DNA from: Clostridiales bacterium
GTDB taxonomy: Bacteria; Bacillota; Clostridia; UBA1381
Reading direction: 5' to 3'
Length of the DNA stretch: 19,417 nucleotides
Assembly: GCA_003453455.1 (NCBI GenBank)
Contig: DMLG01000127.1
Coordinates: 1-19,417 of the forward strand
Shown in pieces: positions 6,735 to 13,055 of this stretch; positions within the stretch are counted from its first letter, which is position 1; the number at the start of each line of letters is the position of its first letter. Under the pieces are notes generated by a model, which ran no database searches, was not told the origin of the DNA, and saw only the letters and a list, made by a program, of their open reading frames with translations. A program made the translations under genes and the position numbers.

Positions 6735-6763
6735 TTGACAAGCTCTGTTTTTTAGCGTACTAT
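6735..6763 (+). promoter_or_regulatory. Promoter of the SLH/PstS-like/RsiV-like fusion gene
   Basis: TTGACA (6735-6740), a 17-base spacer and TACTAT (6758-6763) form a good -35 with a moderate -10. The -10 lies inside an inverted repeat (6757-6775). Confidence 0.7.
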
Positions 6764-6775
6764 TTAAAGTAGTAC
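6757..6775. promoter_or_regulatory. Inverted repeat over the -10 and start site, candidate operator
   Basis: GTACTATTTAAAGTAGTAC has perfect 6-bp arms (GTACTA/TAGTAC) around a 7-base centre and is palindromic over 19 bp except for one base pair. It overlaps the -10 and the expected transcript start, the usual position of a repressor site. The regulator is unknown. Confidence 0.45.
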
Positions 6776-6804
6776 AGTAAATTTATATTTAGGAGGACAT
6801 TTTC

Positions 6805-9216
6805 ATGAAAAAATCATTACTTTCCTGCATTTTGGCGCTTTCTATCCTTCTTTCCTTTGTTCCTGTTTTGGCAGAGGAAGAAAATCCCGAATTTGTAACG
6901 GTATCGGTAGAATGTCCTGATGCCGAAAAACTTTTCAGGGACAATTATATGGATTATTCAAATCTTTTACTGCGCTATGCTGACGATAAAACGCCCATTC
7001 CGCTGTCATCAGTGTATGAAAACCGTATGTTTGCAACAATTCCTGCGGAAAATTCAAAAAGGGCTCTTGAATACTTTATTGCAGATAATATGACTTTTAC
7101 CGATGCTCCGAGCAGCGATGAGTACAGCGAAGATTCCTTCAATTTCTATATAATGGAAGAGCTTTCAAGAAGCGGAGTAATAAAGGGCAATGAAAAAGGC
7201 GAGGCTCTGCCCTTTGATAACATAACCCGTGCTGAGGCAGCAGCAATGGTGATGCGCCTTTTGGGTGTTGACAATATGTCCGATACCGACAGCGGTTTTG
7301 ATGATGTGGAAAAAGACGCCTGGTATGCAGCAGCTGTCACAAAAGCGCGGGCTCTTGGGGTTGTTTCAGGTGATGACGAAACACATTTTTCGCCTATGCG
7401 CAATGTTTCCCGTGAGGAAATGGCGGCTCTTGTAGCCAGATGTTTATGGATAAGCGGACTGCAAAATGAAAAAGAGATATCCCGTGATGATTTGATTTCA
7501 ACGCTTTCTCTTGCAGACGGTGAGGAAATATCCGACTGGGCATTATCCGCCTACAACACCCTGAGAACCTACGGAACAGCGGAATGTGTTTATAAGGAAG
7601 AAGACGAAGAAAACTCCGAAGTTGCTTTTTGGACGCACCCGAAAGATGCTGCAACAAGGTTTTTTGCAGCATATGTAATTCTCGATGCCTGCGAGCTTTT
7701 ACAGGTTTATCCTTCTCAAACCGCAATTTCTTTCGGTTTTGATAAGCAAATGCCAAAAATTGACGGCTCTACCTCAACATATCCTTTTACAGACCAGGTT
7801 TACCGCGCACTTTTTTCTAACGGTTTTTCTCACCCAGAAATGCCTGAAAAACACAGCAAAAGCCACGCATCATACGAGCGTCTTATAAACGGCGAAGTTG
7901 ATATGATTTTTGCGTCGGTTTATCCCGCAAGCGATATTTTAGAGCTTGCAAAAGAAAAAGATGTTGAGCTTGAGCTTATTCCGATTGCATACGATGCAAT
8001 GGTTTTCTTCACAAATGCAGATAATCCCGCAAAAGGCCTTACAAAAGAACAGATTTCCAAAATATATGTAGATAATAAATATACAAATTGGAACCAATTA
8101 GGCGGTAATACTGCACTTTTATACCCATACTGCCGCAACAATGACAGCGGAAGCCACGCACAGATGGAGCGCCATTTCTTAAACGGCAAGGAAATAAATG
8201 CAAAAATAAGACAGGAAAGCACATCTGTATCTATGGCAAACATTTTGACCGATGTTATGGCTGCTCAGACAGAAGACCCCAAAGGCTACGGTTTAGGGTA
8301 CAGCATATACTACTATTTTCAGAATATGGATGAGTTTTATGCTACCAACAAAAATCTGAAACTTTTGGCAATAGACGGCGTTTATCCCGATGACGATACA
8401 ATAGCAAGCGGAGAATATCCCCTTTCCAACAACACATATATTGTTTTAAGAAAGGATGAACCCGAAAATTCTCCTGCAAGAAAAATGGCAGAATTTATGT
8501 TGACAAAAGAAGGTCAGGCTTGCGTTGAAGGTGCAGGATTTGGTGCTCTTTATCCTCCAAATCCGAAAAATTTCAAAATAGAAAGGCTTTCAGAAAGCGA
8601 AGAAATTCCTGCGTCTGACGGAAGTCCATTAATATCAATTTCCGCCGAGTATCCGCAAATTTCGGTAAAAAAAGAAACAACTTTTATAAAATCCTTAAAT
8701 AAAGTATTTCTTGATATAAAAAATGATTTTATGAACGATATCAGAGAAATGGGAGAGGGTATTGCAGAAGATTATAACGGCGAAGAGAAAGATGAAGAAG
8801 AGGATGAAGATTTCGGATACGAAGATATTTTCCCCTATGAAAACTACCTGACATATACCGTACACAAAAACACCAATGACATTTTATCCTTAACCTTTGA
8901 AACTTCTATGTACACTGGCGGTGCACATCCGTTTGGAGACAGACAGTCCTTTACCTATAATGTAAATACAAAAAAAGAGTTATCGCTTTCGGATATTTTA
9001 GGAAAGACACAAAAGGAAACAAATGAATTTGTTATTCAAAAATTTAATGAGGAATACAGTGACTATGAGCTTTGGGATTTAGAAGAGGAAGCTCCTTTCG
9101 TTTCCTTCTATGTAGATGATTTTGATTTGGTATTATACTTTGGTCAGTATCAGATAGGACCTTATGCTATGGGATTCCCCGAAGCCAGAATACCGCTTGA
9201 TGAAATAGCAGAATAA
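6805..9216 (+). CDS. Exported multidomain protein: SLH repeats, PstS-like solute-binding domain, RsiV-like DUF4163/DUF3298 end
   Basis: This 803-residue protein starts with a signal peptide (1-22, ending VLA before EEEN). Residues about 112-214 hold two SLH repeats (GVIKGNEKGEALPFDNITRA then AAAMVMRLLG; AVTKARALGVVSGDDETHFS) and a weaker third follows to about 300, suggesting non-covalent attachment to wall polymers. Residues about 313-585 resemble a PstS-type phosphate-binding domain: DGSTSTYPFTDQVYRAL, AYDAMVFFTNADNP, a NWNQLGG segment, NNDSGSHAQM and GYGLGYSIYYYF. Residues about 608-650 look like DUF4163 and 683-798 like DUF3298 (SMYTGGAHPFGD, LSLSDILG, VLYFGQYQIGPYAMGFPEARIPL), the pair found in the lysozyme-sensing anti-sigma factor RsiV; an acidic stretch (656-670) separates them. 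AGGAGG is eight bases before the ATG. No Pst transporter genes are nearby. Ligand and role are unknown. Confidence 0.8.
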   Translation: MKKSLLSCILALSILLSFVPVLAEEENPEFVTVSVECPDAEKLFRDNYMDYSNLLLRYADDKTPIPLSSVYENRMFATIPAENSKRALEYFIADNMTFTDAPSSDEYSEDSFNFYIMEELSRSGVIKGNEKGEALPFDNITRAEAAAMVMRLLGVDNMSDTDSGFDDVEKDAWYAAAVTKARALGVVSGDDETHFSPMRNVSREEMAALVARCLWISGLQNEKEISRDDLISTLSLADGEEISDWALSAYNTLRTYGTAECVYKEEDEENSEVAFWTHPKDAATRFFAAYVILDACELLQVYPSQTAISFGFDKQMPKIDGSTSTYPFTDQVYRALFSNGFSHPEMPEKHSKSHASYERLINGEVDMIFASVYPASDILELAKEKDVELELIPIAYDAMVFFTNADNPAKGLTKEQISKIYVDNKYTNWNQLGGNTALLYPYCRNNDSGSHAQMERHFLNGKEINAKIRQESTSVSMANILTDVMAAQTEDPKGYGLGYSIYYYFQNMDEFYATNKNLKLLAIDGVYPDDDTIASGEYPLSNNTYIVLRKDEPENSPARKMAEFMLTKEGQACVEGAGFGALYPPNPKNFKIERLSESEEIPASDGSPLISISAEYPQISVKKETTFIKSLNKVFLDIKNDFMNDIREMGEGIAEDYNGEEKDEEEDEDFGYEDIFPYENYLTYTVHKNTNDILSLTFETSMYTGGAHPFGDRQSFTYNVNTKKELSLSDILGKTQKETNEFVIQKFNEEYSDYELWDLEEEAPFVSFYVDDFDLVLYFGQYQIGPYAMGFPEARIPLDEIAE

Positions 9217-9240
9217 AAAAGAGCCTTTTGGCTCTTTTTT
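9215..9240. terminator. Bidirectional terminator between the SLH fusion gene and arsR
   Basis: AAAAAAGAGCC (9215-9225), a TTTT loop and GGCTCTTTTTT (9230-9240) form a perfect 11-bp stem with T runs in both directions. It overlaps the stop codons of both convergent genes (9214-9216 and 9241..9239). Confidence 0.95.
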
Positions 9241-9580
9241 ACTCTGTTATATGAATCATAACCTGTTCCACTATTCTTTTTACATGTTCATCATCAAGTG
9301 AATAAAAAGTATTTTTTCCGTCGCGGCGCGCCTTTATAAGTCTTGCCTGTTTTAAAATCCTAAGCTGGTGGCTCACTGCTGACTGGCTCATTTTTACCCG
9401 CTCTGCAATTTCTGCAACGCAGATTTCATTATCAAACAAATTCCAAAGTATTTTTATCCTCGTACCGTCTGCAAAAACTTTAAAAACATCGGTCAGATTT
9501 TCGGCAATTTCCTGCGTGATTTCTTCATTTTTCAGGCGGTCAACAATTTCGGTATTATACCTGCAATGCTCGCATTTCAT
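9239..9580 (-). CDS. ArsR/SmtB-family metal-sensing repressor
   Basis: This 113-residue winged-helix repressor has the family pattern VFADGTRIKILWNLFDNEICVAEIAERVKMSQSAVSHQLRILKQARLIKARRDGKNTFYSLDDEHV. The last helix holds Asp97, His99, His110 and Glu113; this D-x-H, then H-x-x-E spacing is the alpha-5 zinc site of SmtB. An N-terminal Cys pair (Cys3, Cys6) plus Cys54 and Glu57 in ICVAE recall the alpha-3N site of the CadC/SmtB branch. Zinc or a related divalent ion is therefore the likely inducer, releasing DNA when bound. The ATG at 9580 has GGTGAG five bases upstream. The gene stands alone, with no metal transporter next to it; it is divergent from dnaA, so its target is not evident. Family confident, metal inferred. 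Confidence 0.93.
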   Translation of the reverse strand: MKCEHCRYNTEIVDRLKNEEITQEIAENLTDVFKVFADGTRIKILWNLFDNEICVAEIAERVKMSQSAVSHQLRILKQARLIKARRDGKNTFYSLDDEHVKRIVEQVMIHITE

Positions 9581-9604
9581 AACAGCTCACCCCTTTTGAA
9601 TGTT

Positions 9605-9633
9605 ATTATACCTTATTTTATATTTTTTGTCAA
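9605..9633 (-). promoter_or_regulatory. Consensus promoter of arsR
   Basis: On the minus strand TTGACA (9633..9628), a 17-base spacer and TATAAT (9610..9605) are perfect consensus. I could not find a clear SmtB-type inverted repeat over it. Confidence 0.9.
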
Positions 9634-9642
9634 TTTGGATAA
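9634..9642 (-). promoter_or_regulatory. DnaA-box-like 9-mer between arsR and dnaA
   Basis: The minus strand reads TTATCCAAA, 8 of 9 matches to TTATCCACA, directly upstream of the arsR -35 and 26 bases before the dnaA -35. Upstream boxes often serve dnaA autoregulation. A single site is weak evidence. Confidence 0.3.
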
Positions 9643-9667
9643 TGTGCAAAAAAATTTTCTTTTTTCC

Positions 9668-9696
9668 TTGTAAAATATCATTTTTTCTGTTATTAT
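9668..9696 (+). promoter_or_regulatory. Promoter of dnaA
   Basis: TTGTAA (9668-9673), a 17-base spacer and TATTAT (9691-9696) form a reasonable sigma-A promoter about 50 bases upstream of the dnaA ATG. The dnaA Shine-Dalgarno AGGGGG lies at 9732-9737. Confidence 0.6.
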
Positions 9697-9743
9697 AGAA
9701 GAGGAGTTTTTTACGGCTTTAATATTTTTATAGGGGGATAAAA

Positions 9744-11069
9744 ATGGATACCAAACAAATCTGGTCCGCAGCTTTGGCATATATTCGTAAAGATATAAAT
9801 TCCGTTGTCGGTTTTAATACATATATAAAGGATATTATTCCTATTTCTTTTAATGGAGAAGTTTTTACCGGCGGAGTTTCAAATCTTATCTGTAAATCTA
9901 TGGTAGATATAAGATACAGAGAAATTATTGAAAAAGCTCTTTCTAAAATAATGGCACGCCCTATAAAGTTTTTAATTGTGTTAAAAGATGAATATAAAGA
10001 GCCGCAACAGGAAGAGATAAAAGCCCCGAAAAATAATGTAAAAACACACCTAAATCCAAGATATACCTTTGATAATTTTATAGTAGGCTCATCAAATGAA
10101 TTTGCAACAGCAATTGCTATGAGTACTGCCAAAAACCCTGGTCAGGAAATGAATAACCCTCTGTTTTTATACGGTGATTCGGGACTTGGAAAAACACATC
10201 TTATGCAGGCGATAGGAAATGAAATAGTTAAAAAATCTCCTGAAAAAAAGGTAGTTTATGTAACAAGCGAGCGTTTTACAAACGAAATGATTGAATCGCT
10301 TCATATTAAGGATATGGGTTCATTCCGTCAGCTTTACAGAAATGTTGATGTTCTTTTAATAGACGATATACAGTTTATAGAAAATAAACAGGGTGTGCAG
10401 GAAGAATTTTTCCATACCTTTAACGAGCTTCACCAAAATAACAAACAAATTGTATTAACAAGCGACCGTATGCCGCGGGAGCTTGTAACTCTTGACCAGC
10501 GCTTAAAAACCCGTTTTGAGTGGGGACTAAGTATTGATATTATAAGACCTGATTATGAAACAAGGGTAGCAATACTTAAAAAGAAGGCGGAAAGTCAAAA
10601 TATTTATATAAGTGAAGAAGTTTTGTCATATGTGGCAGAAAGAATAGACTCAAATGTCCGTGAACTCGAAGGAGCCCTTTTAAAAATCATTTCCTATGCG
10701 GGTATGAAGCATACAGAAATAACAAAGGACATAGCAGAAATGGTTATAAAATCAATAATTCCTGACGACGGAATTATTAAAATAACCCCTCAAAAAATAA
10801 TAGACTGCATCTGTTCTTATTACAATTTAACAGAAGACGAAATTTTAGGAAAATCAAAACAAAAAAATATAGCTTTTGCACGCCAGATTGCAATGTATCT
10901 ATGTAAAACAATGACTACAATGAATTTTTCAATGATAGCCAGAGCTCTTGGTAACCGAGACAGAACAACCGTTATGTACGGTGTGGATAAAATTATGGCG
11001 TCTTTAAAGAATGACAGCGCCTTAAAAGCTGATATTGACGCAATTACAAAGGATATTAACAGCCTTTAA
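9744..11069 (+). CDS. dnaA: Chromosomal replication initiator DnaA
   Basis: This 441-residue protein has all four DnaA domains. Domain I (about 1-80) is followed by a short linker (81-104). The AAA+ domain has Walker A GDSGLGKT (144-151), Walker B LLIDD (204-208), the arginine-finger motif TRFEWGL (Arg257) and sensor 2 in NVRELEGAL. Domain IV (about 345-441) contains FARQIAMYL (Arg380) and the recognition motif. DnaA binds oriC boxes, oligomerises with ATP and opens the duplex. The normally near-invariant GGRDHTTV reads GNRDRTTV here (403-410), and the following IHA is MYG, so the main base-contacting His is Arg. The start is ATG 9744, six bases after AGGGGG. The upstream neighbour is a divergent arsR rather than rpmH; downstream comes a putative oriC and dnaN. 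Confidence 0.97.
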   Translation: MDTKQIWSAALAYIRKDINSVVGFNTYIKDIIPISFNGEVFTGGVSNLICKSMVDIRYREIIEKALSKIMARPIKFLIVLKDEYKEPQQEEIKAPKNNVKTHLNPRYTFDNFIVGSSNEFATAIAMSTAKNPGQEMNNPLFLYGDSGLGKTHLMQAIGNEIVKKSPEKKVVYVTSERFTNEMIESLHIKDMGSFRQLYRNVDVLLIDDIQFIENKQGVQEEFFHTFNELHQNNKQIVLTSDRMPRELVTLDQRLKTRFEWGLSIDIIRPDYETRVAILKKKAESQNIYISEEVLSYVAERIDSNVRELEGALLKIISYAGMKHTEITKDIAEMVIKSIIPDDGIIKITPQKIIDCICSYYNLTEDEILGKSKQKNIAFARQIAMYLCKTMTTMNFSMIARALGNRDRTTVMYGVDKIMASLKNDSALKADIDAITKDINSL

Positions 11070-11070
11070 A

Positions 11071-11136
11071 GTTATAAACAAAAAAATATGGATTTTCTGT
11101 GAATTAGTGTTGATAAAAAAATGCAGTGTTTATAAC
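11071..11136. repeat. 10-bp perfect inverted repeat carrying two DnaA-box-like sites
   Basis: GTTATAAACA (11071-11080) and TGTTTATAAC (11127-11136) are perfect complements separated by 46 bases. Each contains TTATAAACA. Between them, AGTGTTGATAA (11106-11116) is nearly a direct copy of AGTGTTTATAA (11125-11135), spaced 19 bases apart. This looks like a box cluster on one side of the unwinding region. Confidence 0.5.
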
Positions 11137-11208
11137 TTAAAAAAATTAACACCTTATACACTATGATATAATAATAAAATTTTGGCATAATATAGTGAAT
11201 TTTACATA

Positions 11209-11217
11209 TTTTCCACA
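11209..11217 (+). promoter_or_regulatory. DnaA box adjacent to the DnaA-trio tract
   Basis: TTTTCCACA matches the TTATCCACA consensus at 8 of 9 positions and lies 12 bases before the first trio. This box-then-trio order is that of the basal unwinding system described in Bacillus. Confidence 0.6.
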
Positions 11218-11229
11218 AATTCCTCTTTT

Positions 11230-11247
11230 CTACTAATACTACTACTA
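11230..11247 (+). repeat. DnaA-trio tract (CTA repeats) of the origin unwinding element
   Basis: The tract reads CTA CTA ATA CTA CTA CTA, so the lower strand is a run of 3'-GAT-5' trios with one variant. DnaA-trios are where DnaA filaments engage single-stranded DNA during origin opening. It is followed by AT-only sequence. The spacer before it (11218-11229) is not GC-rich, unlike the Bacillus element. Confidence 0.65.
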
Positions 11248-11294
11248 TAATTTATTATATAGGTACCTACCTACTGTAAAAATATTTAAAAAAA

Positions 11295-11303
11295 TTATCC
11301 ACG
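11295..11303 (+). promoter_or_regulatory. DnaA box abutting the dnaN ribosome binding site
   Basis: TTATCCACG (8 of 9 matches) ends one base before the AAAGGAAG Shine-Dalgarno of dnaN. Confidence 0.5.
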
Positions 11304-11317
11304 AAAGGAAGATTAAA

Positions 11318-12451
11318 TTGAAACTTATTTGTCACAAACAGCAGCTTTTAAAAATAATAAATACTGTTCAAAAGGCAGTATCTGCAAAATCAATAATGCC
11401 CATTTTAGAATGTATAAAAATTGATGCAAATGCAAACGGGAAATTAACCGTTTACGGAAATAATCTTGATATTTGCATTGAATATAATGATATTGCAAAT
11501 ATTTCAGAGGGCGGACAGATTGCTATTTCTTCAAAAATGTTCGGAGAAATTATAAGACGCCTTCCGGATACCGATGTTACAATTTCGGTAAATGAAGAAA
11601 ATAATGTAATGACAATAAAATGCGGAAAATCCGAATTTAATATTCAGGGACTTTCAAGTATTGAATATCCTGCTGTTCCCGATGTTTCGGAAATTTATAA
11701 ATTTTCTTTAAAGCAGTCAGTTTTGAAGAAAATGATAAGAAAAACAATCTTTTCGGTATCACAAAACGAAGCGAGAAAACCTGTTTTAACAGGCGCTTTA
11801 TTTGAAATAGAATCAGGGGTTTTGTCAGTAGTTACAACAGACGGATATCGCCTTTCTATTTGCAAGGAAGTGGTAGATACCTCATTAAACAGTGTAAAGT
11901 TTATAGTTCCGGGTCTTACTCTCCGTGAAATATTCAAGGTTTTGGAAGACGGGGAAGAAAAAAATGTAAATGTTATAATTTCCGAACGCCATGCTCTCTT
12001 TGAATTTGAAAATTATAAAGTAGTTTCCCGTCTTTTAGAGGGTGAATTTATAAATTATAAACCTGTTTTGATGACTCCTAACAGTATTTTTGTTACCTGC
12101 GAAACTTCGGCTTTGTCAGAAAGCTTGGAAAGAGCATCTCTTTTAATAAACGATGATATAACATCAAAGGCGGAAAAAGTGCCTGTAAGGCTTAATATAA
12201 CATGCGATAAAATAGAAATAACCTGTATGACAGGCAAGGGAAAGGTTTACGATATAGTTGATGTAAAAGCAAGCGGAGATGATTTGGAAATTGGTTTTAA
12301 CCACCGCTATTTATTAGATGCTTTGCGCGCCTGCGAAGATGATGAAATTAAATTGGAATTTTCAAATCCGAGAAGTTCCTGCTTCATTCGCTCTGCAAAG
12401 GGTGACGATAGCTTTACATTTATGATTTTGCCTGTACGCCTTTATAACTAA
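11318..12451 (+). CDS. dnaN: DNA polymerase III beta subunit (sliding clamp)
   Basis: This 377-residue protein has the normal length and three-domain character of beta clamps: MKLICHKQQLLKIINTVQKA then SAKSIMPILECI at the start, RRLPDTDVTISVNEENNVM, RKPVLTGALFEIESGVLSVVTTDGYRLS, and a C-terminal IGFNHRYLLDALRACEDDEIKLEFSNPRSSCFI ending FMILPVRLYN. The MILPVR end is the family's protein-binding-pocket tail. The clamp tethers polymerases and repair factors to DNA. Translation starts at an unusual TTG (11318), supported by AAAGGAAG six bases upstream and by alignment of MKLI with family N-termini. The next gene begins one base after its stop. recF and gyrB, its usual neighbours, do not follow. 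Confidence 0.97.
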   Translation: MKLICHKQQLLKIINTVQKAVSAKSIMPILECIKIDANANGKLTVYGNNLDICIEYNDIANISEGGQIAISSKMFGEIIRRLPDTDVTISVNEENNVMTIKCGKSEFNIQGLSSIEYPAVPDVSEIYKFSLKQSVLKKMIRKTIFSVSQNEARKPVLTGALFEIESGVLSVVTTDGYRLSICKEVVDTSLNSVKFIVPGLTLREIFKVLEDGEEKNVNVIISERHALFEFENYKVVSRLLEGEFINYKPVLMTPNSIFVTCETSALSESLERASLLINDDITSKAEKVPVRLNITCDKIEITCMTGKGKVYDIVDVKASGDDLEIGFNHRYLLDALRACEDDEIKLEFSNPRSSCFIRSAKGDDSFTFMILPVRLYN

Positions 12452-12452
12452 A

Positions 12453-13055
12453 ATGGAAGTAAAAATAATAAAAAGTCTTGAAATGGATCAAAATTGCTAT
12501 CTTTTAATTAACGGAAAAGATGCAGTTTTGATTGACCCGGGAGAGGATACCTTTAAAATTTTAAAAGAAACAGAAGGGTATAATGTAAAATATATTTTGC
12601 TAACACATTGCCACTTTGACCATGTATATTCATTATCTGAATTAAAAGGGCAGAAAATCGTTTTAGGAGCGTTTAATTTAATAAAGAATATAGTAAATCC
12701 AAAAATTACTTTTCTTTCTCCAAGCGAAAATTTAAAAGGCAAAATTGACGGATTTTTTAGTGACGGAGAAGTGAAAAATTTATGCGGGATTGATATAAAA
12801 TGTATATATACTCCCGGGCATACCGATTGCAGTGTATGCTTTTTAGCAGAAAACTCGCTTTTTTCGGGGGATACACTCTTTTTTGAAAGCGTGGGAAGAT
12901 GGGATTTTGAAACAGGAAATTTTCAAGAGCTTGAAAATTCTGTGAGAAATAAGCTCTATTCCCTTCCTGATGATACAAAAGTTTATCCGGGACATGGAAG
13001 ACAAACTTCAATCGGGTATGAAAAGAAAAACGGTTTTTTTAAGGAAGAAATATAA
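12453..13055 (+). CDS. Metallo-beta-lactamase-fold hydrolase (glyoxalase II-like)
   Basis: This 200-residue protein has a complete two-metal MBL site: THCHFDH with His52, His54, Asp56 and His57, then His123 in TPGHTDCSV, Asp140 in FSGDTLF and His181 in YPGHG. The compact size and the FSGDTLFFESVGRWD segment are typical of the small hydroxyacylglutathione-hydrolase-like (YcbL/YqgX) subgroup, which hydrolyses thioesters; the physiological substrate is not clear. The ATG follows the dnaN stop by one base and has no visible Shine-Dalgarno, so it probably depends on translational coupling to dnaN. hemZ starts immediately after its stop codon. Confidence 0.88.
   Translation: MEVKIIKSLEMDQNCYLLINGKDAVLIDPGEDTFKILKETEGYNVKYILLTHCHFDHVYSLSELKGQKIVLGAFNLIKNIVNPKITFLSPSENLKGKIDGFFSDGEVKNLCGIDIKCIYTPGHTDCSVCFLAENSLFSGDTLFFESVGRWDFETGNFQELENSVRNKLYSLPDDTKVYPGHGRQTSIGYEKKNGFFKEEI

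Larger units (their letters stand above)
11070..11317. other. oriC: Putative chromosomal replication origin (oriC) between dnaA and dnaN
   Basis: This 248-bp AT-rich spacer contains no gene. It has several 9-mers close to the DnaA box TTATCCACA: TTATAAACA (+, 11072-11080), TTATCAACA (-, 11116..11108), TTATAAACA (-, 11135..11127), TTATACACT (+, 11154-11162), TTTTCCACA (+, 11209-11217) and TTATCCACG (+, 11295-11303). A CTA-rich DnaA-trio tract (11230-11247) follows the TTTTCCACA box and leads into an AT-only stretch (11246-11261) suited to unwinding. In Bacillus the unwinding site lies in the same dnaA-dnaN interval. No box here is a perfect consensus match. Hand-sampled G/C counts fit a skew change around this point. 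Confidence 0.75.

Noticed and set aside
6805..9216. Component of a phosphate ABC transporter (PstS)
   Set aside because: The binding-like domain is embedded between SLH repeats and an RsiV-like end, and no pstC, pstA, pstB or phoU gene is adjacent; a simple transport role is not supported.
11230..11275. CTA-rich repeats as a microsatellite or CRISPR-like array
   Set aside because: The units are only three bases, there are no spacers, and the position next to a DnaA box between dnaA and dnaN is better explained as a DnaA-trio tract.
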